Shown here: positions 45,966 through 56,435 of the stretch, one piece after another
Position numbering within the stretch: position 1 is the stretch's first letter
Layout of the letters: every line of letters begins with the position of its first letter
Source: Macroventuria anomochaeta
Lineage: Eukaryota > Ascomycota > Dothideomycetes > Pleosporales > Didymellaceae
Length of the DNA: 64,000 nucleotides
Direction: 5' to 3'
NCBI RefSeq assembly: GCF_010093625.1
Contig: NW_022985370.1
Span: 705,232-769,231 of the forward strand
Notes under the pieces: model-generated
Told to the model about the DNA's origin: nothing
Seen by the model: only the letters and a program-made list of their open reading frames with translations
Databases searched by the model: none
Translations under genes and position numbers: made by a program

Positions 45966-46388
45966 TCACTTCTTGCGGTCATTCAGATGCCGTGCGTAGT
46001 ATTTGAGCCAACCGCAGACATAAGCTGCGTTGATCCTGAGCTTCAAAGCTGGTGCGATAACCCCGCAAAGTATTTGAGCACAGTCAGATTCACTGATTAG
46101 GCTCAGTTGACGGTTGCGGACGTTCTCGATATTGCGTTCGATCACTTTAGATATCCGAAGCGGATTTTCGTGCTCTTCCTGGGACAAGATCGACCCTGCA
46201 ACATAAGGCTCCCGGTCGATTTTTGGGCAGAGTCAGGTAGTTGACAAGGCGTTCCGTAGCGCTTTGTAGTCGGCATCATAGTTGAAAGCGATGATGTCGA
46301 GAAGGGAAAGGTTCAGAAGCGGTGCCTTAGAACAAGTACGAACGCTTTCAACCTGAGGCGGAATATACGGCGGTTGTGGTGAGCACAT
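45966..46388 (-). pseudogene. Small unknown ORF of 141 codons broken by a single TGA
   Basis: One continuous frame runs from ATG 46388 to a stop at 45966. It is interrupted only by TGA at 46233-46235 (codon 52). The part before the stop (start MCSPQPPYIPPQVESVRT, then LLDIIAFNYDADYKALRNAL) and the part after it (PKIDREPYVAGSI, LRISKVIERNIENVRN, YVCGWLKYYARHLNDRKK) both look like ordinary protein. I do not recognise the family. A 50-nt intron that would remove the stop shifts the frame, so splicing does not rescue it. A CGA to TGA change would explain the break. Readthrough is possible in principle, but TGA-CTC is not the known fungal UGA-CUA motif. A sequencing error also cannot be excluded. 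Confidence 0.5.
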
Positions 46389-46712
46389 TTTGTGAATATG
46401 ACGGGTGTGTGTGAGACGTGCAGGCTTTGAATGAACTGAGCAGCCCAGATCTAAGTACTGGTAGGTGGAGAGAACCGAGTTGCTGAACCGTGGTACAAAC
46501 AGTATTGGATGAACCAGCTTATGTTTGACTCAAATTCCCTCTTGCCTAGACCCTACCAATAGCGGCCATATTTGGTACAGAGACAACAGAATATCGACAG
46601 CGTCCAGGGCCGCCAAAGTGAGTTCGTGGCTGCCATAGTACTATGCTCAGTCACGGCTCTTCAGGCTGTGGTTCGATATCAACTCCCACTGCATACATTC
46701 GCCTTTTTCAAG
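46389..46712. promoter_or_regulatory. Shared divergent upstream region
   Basis: 324 nt between the divergent small broken ORF (minus) and the F-box gene (plus). The frame of the F-box gene is open from 46572 but lacks protein-like composition there. Confidence 0.4.
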
Positions 46713-47642
46713 ATGGACACCAAACATAATACCTTCTTACAACTTCCAGAGGAGCTCCTAATCAAGATTGCTCTTCATATCGACGGGGAAAACTGCAGTG
46801 ACAGCCTCCGCAATCTAGCCCTTAGTCACAGTCATCTTCAACGCCTCGCTCACGAAGCACTCGTTCGAAACGCAATCATCCCGCGTCGCAGCATCCCAAC
46901 GTTCATTGCACTTCTGTCTCAGCATCCGGATTGGATTGCTTTGATCAAACGATTCGAGCTGAGAGATTGCTCAGGCCACCGTCAAGAGTTTCAAAAACCG
47001 AATCCGGAGCTCTTGAGCATGTCCGAAAGCTTCTTGCGTTCGCTCATTGTACTCGATGGCGAAGTCACAGTGTCGCCAGAAGAGCTGTACACGCAGCTAG
47101 AAGTGTGCAAAGCATGGCATTTGCTCCTTCTCGCGGCTCTGCCGAATGCCAGAGAGTTATCCATGGGTCTACTGTCCTCACAGCATGGTATACATGGATC
47201 TTCTGTACAATTTCAACCCTTCGTACTTCATGGAGGATTCCAGATGAGGATGCTTTCGGGCGCTGCAATGGAGATGTTGCACGGCACTGGCAGACACTCC
47301 TGGATTTGCATCAAGCGCGCGGAGAACCTCAAAGTGCTGAAAATTGACGGACGACTGCTCACTCGGCTCAACGTAGATATCTGGACTTTTCCGCAAAGTA
47401 TCGAAACATTGCAAGTATCTTGCGAATACTATAGTCGCCCATGGCTATGGGTAGCAGCACTACGTCGAGAGATTCAACAACGTCATTATTCACGCCTCGA
47501 TAACCTGCAACGGCTGCAGTTGTTCTTTAAGGTCAAGCATATCCCGGAGCCGTATTGGGTGGCTAATGTGTGTTCCGAGGCTGAGGAAACGCTCAAGGCA
47601 TGGGAGCACTCGGGTGTCTCTCTCGAGATTTCGTTCGTCTGA
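46713..47642 (+). CDS. F-box-like protein
   Basis: Single-exon gene of 309 aa starting at the ATG at 46713 (AAGATGG), chosen because it lies just before the domain; a longer in-frame start at 46572 adds 47 unlikely residues. Residues ~9-50 form an F-box-like motif (FLQLPEELLIKIALHI, then SLRNLALSHSHLQRLAHEAL). The rest has no recognisable repeats but keeps Leu-rich helices (LLLLAALPNARELSMGL; NLQRLQLFFKVK). F-box proteins act as substrate adaptors of SCF ubiquitin ligases through Skp1. The target is unknown. Fungi carry many fast-evolving F-box proteins; another, broken, one lies at 58690-59515, without obvious close similarity. Confidence 0.72.
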   Translation: MDTKHNTFLQLPEELLIKIALHIDGENCSDSLRNLALSHSHLQRLAHEALVRNAIIPRRSIPTFIALLSQHPDWIALIKRFELRDCSGHRQEFQKPNPELLSMSESFLRSLIVLDGEVTVSPEELYTQLEVCKAWHLLLLAALPNARELSMGLLSSQHGIHGSSVQFQPFVLHGGFQMRMLSGAAMEMLHGTGRHSWICIKRAENLKVLKIDGRLLTRLNVDIWTFPQSIETLQVSCEYYSRPWLWVAALRREIQQRHYSRLDNLQRLQLFFKVKHIPEPYWVANVCSEAEETLKAWEHSGVSLEISFV

Positions 47643-48824
47643 TCGGAAAGTACTGGTGCCTCGCAATCCAACCATGGTGTATCTGACAGCGTCCTGGGTC
47701 TGTTCTTCGTATGCATCAAGAAAAGGCGCACACTGAAGCTCAGATCGAAGTTATAGCTTCCTTGGCAACTGTCGGTGTTTCTAGAAACGGCTAGAAAGCA
47801 AGGGCCCATAGCGAGGCGTATGCCAGGCAGTTTTCCCACAACAACCACGCCAGCTTTGAGAAGATGGGAATTAGAAGAAGTTTGAACATGCTACCATCTT
47901 TGGAGGATCGCCTGGGTGACCTGTAGTACTCCCAGCGACCACTCTACTGGATGCCGAATGTGTGGAGGATTTGGTAGCTGGGCATTGACTTTCCCGACAG
48001 TGCTAGGCATTTCGAGACTCGATTACTTTATGCATCTCCTCAGCTGTCTGCTGACTACTGATGTTGTGATTACTTCCACGGTATTTTTGATGATCACACC
48101 CATCAGCTCGGCAACGGCCAGCATTCCTAGCCGCAAGTACTTGTCAGGTATCGTCTGGGTGTGTATCGTGTCAGCATGACTGCCTTACCTCTGCATTGCA
48201 ACGCGTTAGGTAGGCAACGGTATCCTCGATTCCCCACAGGCCTGTCGCATAGAGCATCAAAGCCGCACTTGTGCACATACCAGTCAGGGAAAGTCTCTAG
48301 TCTCTGTGGTAATTCGATCAAATGCTTGGAGATGGTGTCCAATAAGCTCTTGAGCTACAGACATGGAAGTATGAGACAGTATGACACCTTTACCTAGAAC
48401 CACATGTAGCTGTCATGATGAAGATTCAGTCAAGCAGCTATTGCGTGAATATGAGGTCCGGAGTGTTCGTTATAGCAATGCGTACTCTCCAGCTCGCTGA
48501 GTACCTCCAAAGCCGATGTTCTTCAGGCCGTTCGTTTATCGGTCGATACCCTTTGTTGAATATCTCCTGAAGCCACTCCATCTCTCATTAAATGACCTGA
48601 CTGCCTCACACTGCCTCTAGGATCCACGATTCCGCGTGACGCAGCTCCCTCATCGTCACCGTCCGTGCGGGGCTTGCGCCTGTCCTAGCTGCCCTAGCTC
48701 CATTTAAATAAACACGCCGCCGCCTTCCTCACTCACCTCACCTCACCACGGGGCCAGTCAGGTATCCCAACTTCTTAACAACAGCTCCTTTCGTCTATCA
48801 CGTCTCGCTACGGCGTCGGCCGCC
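47643..48824. other. Intergenic
   Basis: 1182 nt without a supported gene. The last part carries a TATA-like TTTAAATA and a pyrimidine-rich CTCACTCACCTCACCTCACC leader typical of fungal 5' UTRs. Confidence 0.5.
48703..48710 (+). promoter_or_regulatory. TATA-like element
   Basis: TTTAAATA 115 nt upstream of the ATG of the zinc-finger/REXO-fold gene, followed by a CT-rich leader. The spacing is plausible for a core promoter. Confidence 0.3.
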
Positions 48825-50957
48825 ATGGCAAAGAAGCCTGCAGCTTCACAGCACTTCTGCGGTCGCTGCCCACAGACCTTCAACACTAGGCAGGCGCTCA
48901 ACAAACACTTGCAGAACCACCCAGATAGTGAAGCGGCTGTTCTGAACTGTGCGGTCTGTAACTGGCCGTTCGACGACTCGCTTGACCTCGAGAAACACTC
49001 CATCACTACCGGTCATTCTCAAGCCACAATACTACCTCAAGAGTACGTTTGCAACAGGTGCTCTCAGAACTTTAGCACCCAGCGCGACTACAATTGTCAC
49101 CGGGAGCTCGGAGAACCTTGTTGCGACGCTTTTCACGCCAGTGACTGGAAGAAAGGCCCTCGCCCGGGCTACATCGGTCCAGATAAGCCAAAGCTAGTTT
49201 CTAGGGAAGTCAAGGAACTAGCTTACGGCAGTGATTCGTCAGATTCACCAAGCGATATGAGCGAGGGCCGTGTTTGCTGCAAGCACTGCAGGAAAACCTT
49301 TGCATCTGAGTTCTCGCACGATTGTCACCTTCTTGGCTGCAAGCCGTTCAATTCGAAGCTGACCCCAGACTTGTCTCTGGAGATTCTTCGCGTCCGAGAC
49401 CAGGACCAGTACCAGAATGTCGCTCAAGCTAAGCGTCACACGACGACGCTCGAAGTCATTGCCCCGCACATGACAAATTCGACGACTCTTGCCGATGCTT
49501 CGTGGCCTACGCCCCTCCAGACTGTCACGCTGAATACTAGTGCTCCAGTGTTCCGCCAGTCGCTTCCATTTCCAACAGCACCAAGGGATGCATCTTCAGC
49601 AAGAAGCTCGGGGATGTTTGTGTCCGCTCAGGCTCCAGCTCCTCTGAAAACGTCCATCACATCGTCTGCTGATACTGGCACTTTCGTCTGCAACATCAAC
49701 GGATGTCAGCGAAGATACAACTCTGAGCCAGGCCTCAGGATGCACCAGACAGACGCGCACGGTGTCGGAGGTCAAGGTCTCGATCTGCATGGTAGAGACT
49801 CGTGGATGCTCGGGCAGCGCGAACGTGAGAGACTTCGAGCAGAAGGCCTTCTCAAGACCCCTACAGGCCCTTCTCGTGGTGGCAAGAGCAGCCGGGGTGG
49901 TAGTCGAGGTGGCCGCGCTGCACCGGCCCCAGTGGCGACTCGTGCGCCTCTTCCATCTGCTCCTGCCCAACGCACACCAGAGACCCACGGTCCCTATCAT
50001 CAAGTGTTACATTACGCCGGCGCCAATGCACCTCCCCCTCTCCCTACAAGCCAGAACATCGGAGGCGCCTTAGAAATGGAGCAGGCCAAGTCCATATGTG
50101 GCAAAACGTTGCGTTTACTGCTCCAGACTGACATCTTCATCCATCACGATGGCAAGATGAGTGTTGGCGGCATCGACTGGACACGTATTGGGGTAGAGCG
50201 ACAGTCTGCCGTTGTTGGCATGTTCGACGACATGTGCCATTTGCCTCGCAAGCTTCAGTCTCTCGAGTATGTGCCGGCTCCAAAGACGTTCATGGCTGAG
50301 TACACCGCGCAGTATCCTGTGACAGAGTTCGAAAGCGCGCCGGCCCGAAATCCCGCAAAGCCCGGTCTGGGTATCATCGCCATGGCTTGCAGCAAGATCA
50401 CTCTCAGCAATAGGTGTCAGGAAGTTGTCAAGATTGCCGCCGTTGATGTCCTCACTTGCCGTGTGCTGATGAGCCACCTAGTGTGCACAGATCCAAACGC
50501 ACAAGTCGCCAACTGGCACTCCTCTGTCACAGGCCTGACTAGTCTCAGGGACATGGAAGACGCTCGCCAGGCCGGCTACAGGGTCCTCAAGAGTTGGGCT
50601 GCGGCTCGCTCAGCTCTCTTCAAGTTCATCGACAGGGACACGATCATCATCGGCCACAACCTACGCTCTGAGCTGGACGCACTACGCATCATCCATGGTC
50701 GCGCCGTTGACATTGCCAAGGTTGTCGAGAAGGCCGCTCAAGGTCCGTTATCAAAGGCACAAGTCAGTCTTGATAGCTGGTGCCGGGACGTTGCGAACGT
50801 TGCGAGATTGAAGACGGACCCAGTGTTCGGACGTGATTGTGTCATGAGCGCCTTCGCAGCGCGTGAAATTGGACTGTGGGCCATCAAGAACCGGGAAAAG
50901 TTCGAGAATGTGGCTAAGCAGAAGACACAGGAGTACCAGATGGTGCTCAAGGCTTGA
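48825..50957 (+). CDS. C2H2 zinc-finger protein with REXO-like exonuclease fold, catalytic residues apparently lost
   Basis: Single-exon gene of 710 aa starting MAKKPAASQHF. Residues ~11-185 contain several C2H2/C2HC-type finger units (FCGRCPQTFNTRQALNKHLQNH; CAVCNWPFDDSLDLEKHSITTGH; YVCNRCSQNFSTQRDYNCH; CCKHCRKTFASEFSHDCH), and another is near 285 (FVCNINGCQRRYNSEPGLRMHQTDAH). A Gly/Ser/Arg- and Pro-rich linker (~340-405) follows. Residues ~505-695 align in order with REXO-type DEDDh exonucleases: GIIAMACSKI, VVKIAAVDVLTCRVLMSHLV, DTIIIGHNLRSELDALRIIH and VFGRDCVMSAFAAREI. The catalytic acids of the usual DCEM, ENDL and HDSVEDA motifs are missing or changed, so nuclease activity is doubtful. 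It may bind RNA or act as a scaffold. This conclusion is by eye. Confidence 0.75.
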   Translation: MAKKPAASQHFCGRCPQTFNTRQALNKHLQNHPDSEAAVLNCAVCNWPFDDSLDLEKHSITTGHSQATILPQEYVCNRCSQNFSTQRDYNCHRELGEPCCDAFHASDWKKGPRPGYIGPDKPKLVSREVKELAYGSDSSDSPSDMSEGRVCCKHCRKTFASEFSHDCHLLGCKPFNSKLTPDLSLEILRVRDQDQYQNVAQAKRHTTTLEVIAPHMTNSTTLADASWPTPLQTVTLNTSAPVFRQSLPFPTAPRDASSARSSGMFVSAQAPAPLKTSITSSADTGTFVCNINGCQRRYNSEPGLRMHQTDAHGVGGQGLDLHGRDSWMLGQRERERLRAEGLLKTPTGPSRGGKSSRGGSRGGRAAPAPVATRAPLPSAPAQRTPETHGPYHQVLHYAGANAPPPLPTSQNIGGALEMEQAKSICGKTLRLLLQTDIFIHHDGKMSVGGIDWTRIGVERQSAVVGMFDDMCHLPRKLQSLEYVPAPKTFMAEYTAQYPVTEFESAPARNPAKPGLGIIAMACSKITLSNRCQEVVKIAAVDVLTCRVLMSHLVCTDPNAQVANWHSSVTGLTSLRDMEDARQAGYRVLKSWAAARSALFKFIDRDTIIIGHNLRSELDALRIIHGRAVDIAKVVEKAAQGPLSKAQVSLDSWCRDVANVARLKTDPVFGRDCVMSAFAAREIGLWAIKNREKFENVAKQKTQEYQMVLKA

Positions 50958-51218
50958 AAGTAGGATTGTGAAACGTTGGAAACAGGCAATCAGGAAGGAA
51001 GCAACCCAGAATTACGTGTAACGACGTCCAAGAGGCGAAAAGATAGTACAAGCTCAGTCCAAGTAATGCAAACGAAACCCAGAATGACCTACATATGACA
51101 ATCGTAATGGTAATGGCGCGTCGACGACGTCCGCAGGTATACTTACTGACGACTGATCCTCAACCACGTGAAGCTTATTGAAGATCCCCAGGCTGCTTTG
51201 CGGTTTCCAGGTCGCTGC

Positions 51219-52077
51219 TCAAGGATACTGTTTCGTTGCCTCCTCCTTCTCCTCTTCCTCCTTCTCGATAGCATCAACGACGAACGCACCACCCAGCAGA
51301 ATCGCCGGCTCATCAATACTATGATGCTCATAACTCAAGGTCCCCACACCACCAGCCTCCAAAATCAAACTCGGATTATCTTCCAACTTCTTCCCGATCC
51401 ACCTTGCCGCAAATGCTCTCAGAATATGCCCATGCGCAACAATAAGCACGTCATTCGGCTTCCCATCCTTCCCAAACCTGCCCTTATGATACTTCTCCCG
51501 CAGCTCATGAATCAGCTCGTCCAACCTCTTCGTGACATCCTCGGGGCTCTCACCGCCCTCACACCCATCGCGCCAGATATCCCAGTCCTCGTTCAGCCCG
51601 CGCTGCTTACGCAGCGAACGCACTTCAGACGATTTGATGCCTTCATAGTCGCCGTAGTCCCACTCGCGCACGCTTTCGGTGATTTCAATCGAGGCGTTGG
51701 TGCGCACGTCGAGCGTGCTGGTAGGTTCCTTGCCAGACTGGGCAGGGTGGCCGTGCCACGGGTACCGGTCGCGGCAGCCGAGGTCGAGTAGTTCGAGGGT
51801 GCGTTGGGCGCGCGTGCGGGGAGACACGTAGCTGCTGCATGTTAGGGACAGTGCTCACGGTGTATATACTAGAGCGTGTTGAGTGATTGAGAGCTTACAT
51901 ATGCGCCAGATTGCTCGGGACGATGAGGCGGTCGTCGCCTACGAGCGCTTTACCGGTCGCGCGTACTCGCTTCTCGCCATTTTCTGTGAGGGGGATGTCC
52001 GATGTGCCTGTATGTCGTCCATTAAGCGACCATTCTGTCTCGCCATGACGAATGATGAAAACACGTGGGTCGGGCAT
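51219..52077 (-). CDS. SHB17: Sedoheptulose-1,7-bisphosphatase-type histidine phosphatase (SHB17-like)
   Basis: Exon 1 (51899-52077) and exon 2 (51219-51831) give 264 codons (263 aa). The 67-nt intron 51832-51898 (donor GTAAGC, branch CCTAAC, acceptor CAG) joins NLAHI to YVSPRTRAQRT. Histidine-phosphatase signature VFIIRHGETEWS holds the phospho-acceptor His, and VREWDYGDYEG and VLIVAHGHILRAFAARW give the second catalytic His region. Length and motifs fit yeast Shb17, which feeds carbon into ribose synthesis by dephosphorylating sedoheptulose-1,7-bisphosphate in the cytosol. A general phosphoglycerate-mutase-family phosphatase is the alternative. The tail is Glu/Lys-rich (AIEKEEEEKEEATKQYP). 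Confidence 0.85.
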
Positions 52078-52600
52078 GGTGGGGTGGAACTTGAACTAGA
52101 GGGGTCAATTGGTGTGACAAAGCGAATGATATGCGATCGTAAGGCTTTAGAGCAATGAAGTTTAAGGGTTCCAAAGTATATCAACATTAGTCTACATCTT
52201 GCTTCATGGAGAGCGCACTGCCGGAGGTCCCGCTAAAGTCCCGTATGTATGACGTTATTCTGCATGGGGATTTGATAAACGACGCGCAGCGGGGCAGATC
52301 AAAGCTACCACGCGTAGTAAGCTTTGGTCAGCTTCTTAAGATAGTATGGCCGAGGGCCACGCAAGATCACGAACGAAGCAATGCAAGTCGGTTTATTTGG
52401 GATTAATGCGTGTCAATTTGCTTTTCATTCTGGCCGAGGAGCTCCCCAAGCTAGAGTACAAGATCATAACAAGCCAAACCCACCTGCGCCGTGCTCACGT
52501 TTTCCGTTGCAAAGCGAGACGAGTCTTTCTTCCGAAAGACATTGTCCCATGTGTGTGACGTTTCGCGCAGGCATTCATACACAGTACCCATAGGACAAGC
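52078..52600. other. Intergenic
   Basis: 523 nt between the SHB17-like start and the SUB2 stop, both minus strand. No supported gene. Confidence 0.45.
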
Positions 52601-54445
52601 TTAGTTGTCCATGTAGGTGCTGGCATCGACACCCTTCTCAGGGAATTCGGGAAGGGAGACCTCGAAGCGCTCCTCGATCGACTTCAGAACAGCCTCATCT
52701 TCAGGGCTGCTGATGAAGGAGATACTGAGACCCTTGGTTCCGAAACGACCGGCACGACCGACACGGTGGAGGTAAGAATCGGCCTTATCGGGCATGTCGT
52801 AGTTAATAGCGACGTTGATACGCTCAACATCGATACCACGACCGAAGATGTCAGTGGACACGCAGATACGGGTCTGGAAGTCCTTGAACTCCTTGTAGCG
52901 TTTGATACTGTGTAACATTAGCATAAGAACCTTATACTTTGGTGTCTAGGCACATACCGCTCCTCCTGGCCAATACCAGAGTGAACTGCAGTACTGGGAA
53001 AGTTGCACTCGCGCAGAAGCTTGTCGAGCTCTGTGCATCGCAGTGTCGAGCGAACGAAGATGATAACCTGGTTGAACTCCAGCTCGTCAAGAAGGTCGTT
53101 GAGCTTTCTGTTCTTCTCACGCTCATCAAGCTTCATGTAGTATTGCTGCAGACCGTGGAGTGTCAACTTCTTCTCGTCATCGACGTAGATCTCGAGAGGG
53201 TTCTGCATGAATTTCTTGCAGGTCTCGCGGATCTCCTTCGCCAAGGTGGCTGAAAACATCATCACCTGCTTGTGGGCGGGTGTCGCGCGGAAGATGGACT
53301 GCACATCGTTGCGCATATCTGTATATATGTCAGGCAAGGTCGGTTATCGATTTGTTCATGTACTAACCAGGCTGGTCCAGCATCTTGTCGCACTCGTCAA
53401 GGACGAAGTGCTTCAGGTTGGAGAGGCGGAGATGCCTATCGCGGACGAGAGCGTTGATACGACCGGGTGTACCAACAATGATATGAGGGTGAGTCTCCTT
53501 GTTGCTGAGAAGCTCGATGTCCTTCTGAACGGGTGTTCCACCGTAGAAGACACCGACCTTAACATCGGGCAGGAACTTGGCGAAACGGTTGTACTCGTTC
53601 CTGATCTGGTAGGCCAGCTCACGAGTGTGGCACATGACCAGGATCGTGGCGACACCAGGCTCGGGCTTCTCGTCCATCTGCTGCAGGGTAGCAAGGACGA
53701 AGACGGCTGTCTTTCCGAGACCGGACTTGGCCTGGCAGAGAACATCGTTACCGAGGATGGCCTGAGGAATGGTAACTTGCTGGACTGTAGAGCACGAAGG
53801 CATGTCAGAACGGGTCTTAAAGCGGTCGCAACGAAGTGTGTAAAGGGAAGCGTCCGTCCATCAAGCGCAGTCGAAGTCCTCAACACGAGATAGCCTAGCC
53901 CTACGGAGGCCACGCAATCCAGACACCATCTCTTTCGAGCCCTCCTGGGGCACATGTCTGCCAAAACCAGTGCTCTCGTTCCAAAACGATATACTGGCAA
54001 AAAGCCTGCAGGCTTCTTTGTGTACAGGACCGATCTAATCGCGCCCAGATACAGCAGTCGGCTGGTAGCTCGTGTACAGTGGAAGGAGACTGGGTCCCTC
54101 ACTACTTCGCTCGTGTGTAGACAAAACCATGGCCGCAGAAATGATACCGCTCGTTGCGCAAGTGGACGGACGCTTTCAGGTGGAAGAAGGCTGAGGGGAA
54201 TTATTAGACTAACCCTCGGAAGGATGTTCGAAGCCACAGTCCGTGATTGCTCGCACGAGCTCGTCCTTGAGAAGGAAGTCGCGGAAACCGGTGGAGTGAA
54301 TGCCGACATAGCTGCCCTTCTTGTCGCCAGCTGCGTCGCCAGCTGCGAGTCCACCCTTAGCTGCGGCTGCGGTGCCGTTGGCGGGCGCCTCCGTTGGCTG
54401 GATCTCCTCGTCGGAGTAGTCGATGAGGTCCTCCTCGTGAGACAT
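52601..54445 (-). CDS. SUB2: ATP-dependent RNA helicase SUB2 (UAP56; DEAD-box, TREX complex)
   Basis: Four exons, 54214-54445, 53368-53784, 52958-53318 and 52601-52907, give exactly 439 codons (438 aa). Introns are 429 nt (53785-54213), 49 nt and 50 nt. Motifs: Q-motif region GFEHPSEVQQVTIPQA, motif I AKSGLGKT, motif Ib TPGR, motif II DECD (the Sub2/UAP56 form of DEAD), motif III SAT, SGIGQEE, motif V STDIFGRGID and motif VI HRVGRAGRFG. Sub2 helps U2 snRNP binding in spliceosome assembly and loads Yra1/THO for mRNA export. The N-terminus MSHEEDLIDYSDEEIQ is the family form. It is divergent from the Rpr2-like gene. The first intron is much longer than the others. Confidence 0.97.
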
Positions 54446-54963
54446 GATGATTAGATATTGGTAGTAGTGGTAAGGTGAGGTTGGGGTCTGTGGTTGCGCG
54501 TGTCGCAAACAAGGCTGCCAAACAATGAAGTGGCAGCTGTGCGGTAGAGAAAGCCTCGAATGGTAGCAGTTGTAAAAAGAAAAGGATCAGCGGGCGGTTT
54601 GCTGATGCACGGCGTGACGCGACGGTGAGGATGGGGGGTGCTGTCGCAGGTGGTGGATGGGAAAGAGCGAGACGCAGCGGTTGGACCAAAAGCTTGGCGT
54701 GTCAAGCGCGCTAGTTGAGTAAGGAAGGAGCGTCCGTGCACAGGATTGAATCACAAAGCCGTCGCGAAGGTAACACTCACCACAACACTCGGCTTCATTT
54801 AAGGTTTCGAAGTAAAAGGAGTTCCGCTTTCGGCTTACTTCAAGGGACTGTAGTACATTTCATTCACACGAAAGCGCCTCCAGAGGTCCACGTCATTGTC
54901 CCACGGATATTGCAGTACTCGACACTACCGCCTTTTTGGCTGCACCTTTCGAAGTCACCCAAC
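54446..54963. promoter_or_regulatory. Divergent promoter region of SUB2 and RNase P-type gene
   Basis: 518 nt between two head-to-head RNA-processing genes. CT-rich tracts on the minus side form the SUB2 leader. A frame stays open upstream of the plus-strand gene (54715), but I treat it as untranslated. Confidence 0.5.
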
Positions 54964-55506
54964 ATGGCAAAAGACAAACCTCCAAAGCCCAAAGGCGTCC
55001 CAAACAAGCATTTGCACGCGCGGACTACCTTCCTTTATCAGGCTGCTACCTACTTGACTTTACATTCTTCGATCAACAAAAACGAATGTAGACCAAACGA
55101 TGCAATACCATCAGAAACACATTCTATTCAACAGCCGTCACCTCTTGCCCTCCAGCTTGGTTCCGATCTCCATACTGTGTCTCGAAAGGCACAGCTTAGA
55201 CTTTCCATTGATCTGAAGCGCTCTGTGTGCAAGAGCTGCAATGCAATACTGGTACCTGGGCATACGGCAACACAGATAACTGAGAATGTGAGCAAAGGCG
55301 GTAAAAAGCCGTGGGCAGATGTCTTGGTTGTTAGTTGCAATCGTTGTGGGAGCAAGAGAAGGATGCCCGTTGGCGCAAAGAGACAGCCGAAAAAGCGAGA
55401 CCGATTCGCCGCCCCAGAAACCGCGACAACGAGCGATATGGAGGGTGTTGAAGCGACAACTCCTGTAGTGCACACAGCCACAGAGCAGAGTCCTAGCTCA
55501 GGCTGA
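54964..55506 (+). CDS. RNase P/MRP-type Rpr2/Rpp21/SNM1 subunit
   Basis: Single-exon gene of 180 aa; ATG at 54964 (AACATGG). Residues ~15-35 (KHLHARTTFLYQAATYLT) form the conserved basic helix of the family. A four-Cys zinc ribbon follows, with Cys 89 and 92 (VCKSCNAIL) and Cys 125 and 128 (SCNRCGSKRR). Residues 45-65 are a variable insert. The tail after residue ~140 is Lys/Arg then acidic. Rpr2/Rpp21 is a protein subunit of RNase P (tRNA 5' end maturation), Snm1 the counterpart in RNase MRP; the family alone does not separate the two. Nuclear or nucleolar location is expected. Confidence 0.85.
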   Translation: MAKDKPPKPKGVPNKHLHARTTFLYQAATYLTLHSSINKNECRPNDAIPSETHSIQQPSPLALQLGSDLHTVSRKAQLRLSIDLKRSVCKSCNAILVPGHTATQITENVSKGGKKPWADVLVVSCNRCGSKRRMPVGAKRQPKKRDRFAAPETATTSDMEGVEATTPVVHTATEQSPSSG

Positions 55507-56435
55507 AATTCCTTCGACTATTTCAACACCTGGCTCATTCTCGTCAGTGGTCCTAATATCGCGAACTGGCACAGAACCCAACGGTTCAAACCAGGATGAG
55601 CCACATGTCGCCTCCCAGATGTTGATCTACTTCCAGTCATACAGGAGGCTTTGACCGGAAGCGTTCTGATACCTTGCAGCTTCAAAGCTACAGCCAGGAC
55701 TGATCGTCGCCTTACATCATGCTCAGGTATAGAGCATGAGCCTCCAGTCAGCGCGGAGATTTTCTCTCGTGAAACTGGAAAAGCCCGGAATAAGCAGTCG
55801 CTCTCGAACCCGCTATACGTTGAACGTGGATTTGACTTTCTCCAAGGCGTTCTATGAGACCATGGGAATTCTAGCATTGTTTGTCCCAAGTTGGACTTCG
55901 AGAAGCAAGACGTATTGCGCTGAGGAAATTATCCGTGCATCGTTCCATGAGAACTACATCTCGGTTTCAGGATAGGGCGGTTGAAAATTGGATCAGTGTG
56001 CGCAAGCATCAAATCTGGTCCCCATCAGCAAAGCTTGAAGGTTCCCAGTTCATACAATGCGACTGTCCGATGTTCCTGCTATTTATTGTGGCTTTCAGCC
56101 TACTTATTAACAAGGATTGCTTGAATCCCTTTCAACTATGAGAGCCATGCTTGTGTCCGGTCTTCTATATGACATGTTGAAAGCTAGTGTAGATTGAGTG
56201 GACTCAAACGAGGTGGGTCAGCTGTGCCTGAGTGAAAGAGCAAGATGTGCAGTGGACCACGTTGTAGTGTGGGGTTTCAATCGACCCTTGCAGGGATGAT
56301 GCGCTAGGTGACGGCCCCGAACAGGGGTTCGCTCGATACAACCCGCGCCGAAGTGTTCCACATTGCCATCGACGTAGCCTGCAACGCCTTGGACTGCCTG
56401 CTGCACTGCCGACATCGCCATTGCGACTCAGCAGC
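55507..56435. other. Intergenic
   Basis: 929 nt between the Rpr2-like and SGF11 genes. No supported gene on either strand. Confidence 0.5.

Noticed and set aside
46188..46240. 50-nt intron (GTCAAC...TTGCAG) to bypass the TGA in the small ORF
   Set aside because: The donor is non-consensus, 50 nt is not a multiple of three, and the new frame ends shortly after in a stop.
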